From contig NZ_RDQF01000019.1 in the NCBI RefSeq assembly GCF_004114425.1, forward strand, positions 79,505 through 143,504: DNA of 64,000 nucleotides, given 5' to 3'. Under the pieces are notes generated by a model. That model was given only the letters and a program-made list of their open reading frames with translations, did not search any database and was not told the origin of the DNA. This document shows positions 62,670 to 64,000 of the stretch, one piece after another (position 1 is the stretch's first letter; every line of letters starts with the position of its first letter). This stretch comes from Bradyrhizobium vignae. Lineage in GTDB: Bacteria; Pseudomonadota; Alphaproteobacteria; Rhizobiales; Xanthobacteraceae. Both the position numbers and the translations under genes were made by a program.

Positions 62670-63905
62670 ATGGCACACGTTGGCAAGCACGCGATCGTGG
62701 TGGGCGCGGGAATGGGTGGTCTGTTGGCCGCTCGCGCTTTGGCGGATCATTTCGACGAAGTGACCGTACTTGAGCGTGATGCGCTTCCGGATTTGCCTGA
62801 TCCTCGCAAAGGCGTTCCGCAAGGACGGCATACGCACGGATTGCTTGCTCGTGGGCGCGAGATACTTGAGCAGTCGTTTCCCGGCTTTACCGAGGGAATG
62901 ATTGCTCAGGGAGCAGTACCTGCGGACCTCGTCAACGATGGGCTTTGGTTCAACTACGGCGTCTATCTTCACAACACCCCCAGCAAGATGGTCGGGCTCG
63001 GGGTGAGCCGACCGACGCTGGAAGGCTTCGTGAGACGGCGGCTCGTTCAACTATCCAATATTCGGGTGTGGGAGCGACGTGACGTTGTGGAGCCGGTGTT
63101 TGATCGACTATCGGGCCGCGTGACTGGCGTTCGCGTCCAATCAAAAGATGGTTCACATGACGGGGAAACAATAGACGCCGATCTCGTGGTTGATACCAGC
63201 GGTCGCGGATCATCGAGCCCCGCATGGCTGAGTGCGTTTGGTTTCGCAAAGCCGCCAGAGGAGCAGATCACTGTCAATCTTGGGTATGTGACCCGCTTCT
63301 ATCGTCTCAAACCCGAACATATGACGAATTGTTTGCATGGCAGGAAGTTCGTCATCATGGCAGCGTGTTCGCCTGATTTTCGCTTCGGTGCTCTTTTGCC
63401 ACAGGAGGGCGAACGTTGGACTGTGACATTAGGCGGTTACAGGGACGATCAAGTGCCAGAGGATGATGCTGGTTTCCTTGAGTTTGCGCGCAGCTTGCAA
63501 CAGCCGGAAATATTCAACGTGATCCAGAATGCAGAACCACTTACTCCGCTTACGTCATACAAGTTTGTTTCGAACTTGCGACGCCATTACGAGAAGTTGC
63601 GCCGCTTTCCGGAAGGCTATCTGGTGTATGGCGACGCCTTGTGCAGCTTCGATCCAGCCTATGGTCAAGGAATGACGGTAGCCTGTCTGGAATCGCTGGC
63701 CTTGCGCGAGTGTTTGGCAAACGGAACGCAAGGAATTGCTCGCCGCTTCTTCCAGATGGCTAGTCGGTTCATTGAAGCTCCCTGGCAAATCGTCGTGGGC
63801 AGTGATTTGCAAAACCCGCGCGTCGAGGGCAAGCGGACGGCGCAGGTGCGCTTTGTCAACTGGTACATAGCGAGTCGTCCGTTAAGAAGCCGATTGCAGC
63901 GGTGA
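62670..63905 (+). pseudogene. FAD-dependent oxidoreductase, C-terminus cut by an insertion sequence
   Basis: Flavoprotein monooxygenase/halogenase-like protein. The FAD motif is IVVGAGMGGLLAARALADHFD, shown here by its VGAGMGGLLAARAL core, then LERDALPD and the family element GVPQGRHTHGLLARG; the second FAD site is YLVYGDALCSFDPAYGQGM. The frame reaches RVEGKRTAQVRFVNWYIA and then runs into sequence belonging to an insertion element, giving the foreign tail SRPLRSRLQR. Relatives normally continue for roughly 60-100 residues, so the product is truncated. Start MAHVGKHA follows GAGAGG. Its GC content is lower than that of neighbouring genes. Confidence 0.8.
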
Positions 63906-64000
63906 GCGGTCGCTGATGGCTGCGATGAGGGTGGCCAGGAAGAGGCACCAAAGAACCCTCAGCCAGGCGAGGATGCGGCGGAAGTTGTGACCGACGGCAG
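63882..64000 (-). mobile_element. IS5-type transposase, C-terminal end (continues beyond window)
   Basis: Read on the minus strand from the window edge, the frame AVGHNFRRILAWLRVLWCLF ends at TAA (63882-63884). GHNFRRILAWLR matches the common C-terminus of IS5-superfamily transposases. The IS end must lie near 63870-63880, inside the FAD oxidoreductase gene, but the terminal inverted repeat cannot be defined with one end only. Confidence 0.75.

Overview
The window is GC-rich, densely packed chromosomal DNA. Its ABC transporters, complete aerobic cob gene set and regulator types suit an alphaproteobacterium, most probably a Bradyrhizobium-like Rhizobiales member. The taxonomic call is inferred from gene content and sequence style; there is no rRNA or tRNA in the window.

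Region 1 (1-2000): the end of a sugar-type ABC permease, its periplasmic binding protein, and a small YciI-like protein. Region 2 (2001-24925): a catabolic island almost entirely on the minus strand. In its direction of transcription it holds HyuA and HyuB (hydantoinase/oxoprolinase family), a class III aminotransferase, an N-carbamoyl-D-amino-acid hydrolase, a flavin reductase-like protein, a cyclic-amidohydrolase (hydantoinase/dihydropyrimidinase type), an epimerase, an SDR dehydrogenase, a frameshifted flavoprotein and two complete oligopeptide-type ABC importers. One racemase of the Asp/Glu/hydantoin family lies on the plus strand. Together these could import a cyclic ureide or amide, racemise it, open the ring, remove the carbamoyl group and process the amino acid. 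Region 3 (24926-31137): a MocR-type regulator remnant, an aldehyde dehydrogenase, and a TonB-dependent receptor with a PepSY membrane protein.

Region 4 (31138-54336) is a nearly complete oxygen-dependent cobalamin pathway with three cobalamin riboswitches. Riboswitch 1 leads the TonB receptor-PepSY pair, riboswitch 2 a CbiM-like cobalt permease, and riboswitch 3 the DUF1636-cobW-cobN-cobG-cobH-cobI-cobJ operon. Also present are a CobC-like phosphatase, cobT, cobF, cobA, cobB, cobM, cobE, cobL, cobK (antisense to the rest), cobO, cobQ, cobC, cbiB, cobU, cobS and bluB. The cobaltochelatase subunits CobS/CobT of the CobNST complex are not here.

Region 5 (54337-64000): a poorly coding stretch, a LysR regulator divergent from a glyoxalase-fold dioxygenase and an esterase, and an exceptional gene of about 1,208 codons. 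That gene joins a receiver-LuxR regulator to an RTX-like module and four long degenerate repeats. A small NTF2-like protein follows. The last 2.3 kb is less GC-rich and contains an FAD-dependent oxidoreductase whose C-terminus is cut off by an insertion sequence running off the window edge.

The most unusual items are the LuxR-repeat fusion and the cobK/cobL arrangement, in which two divergent start codons physically overlap inside a cob operon.
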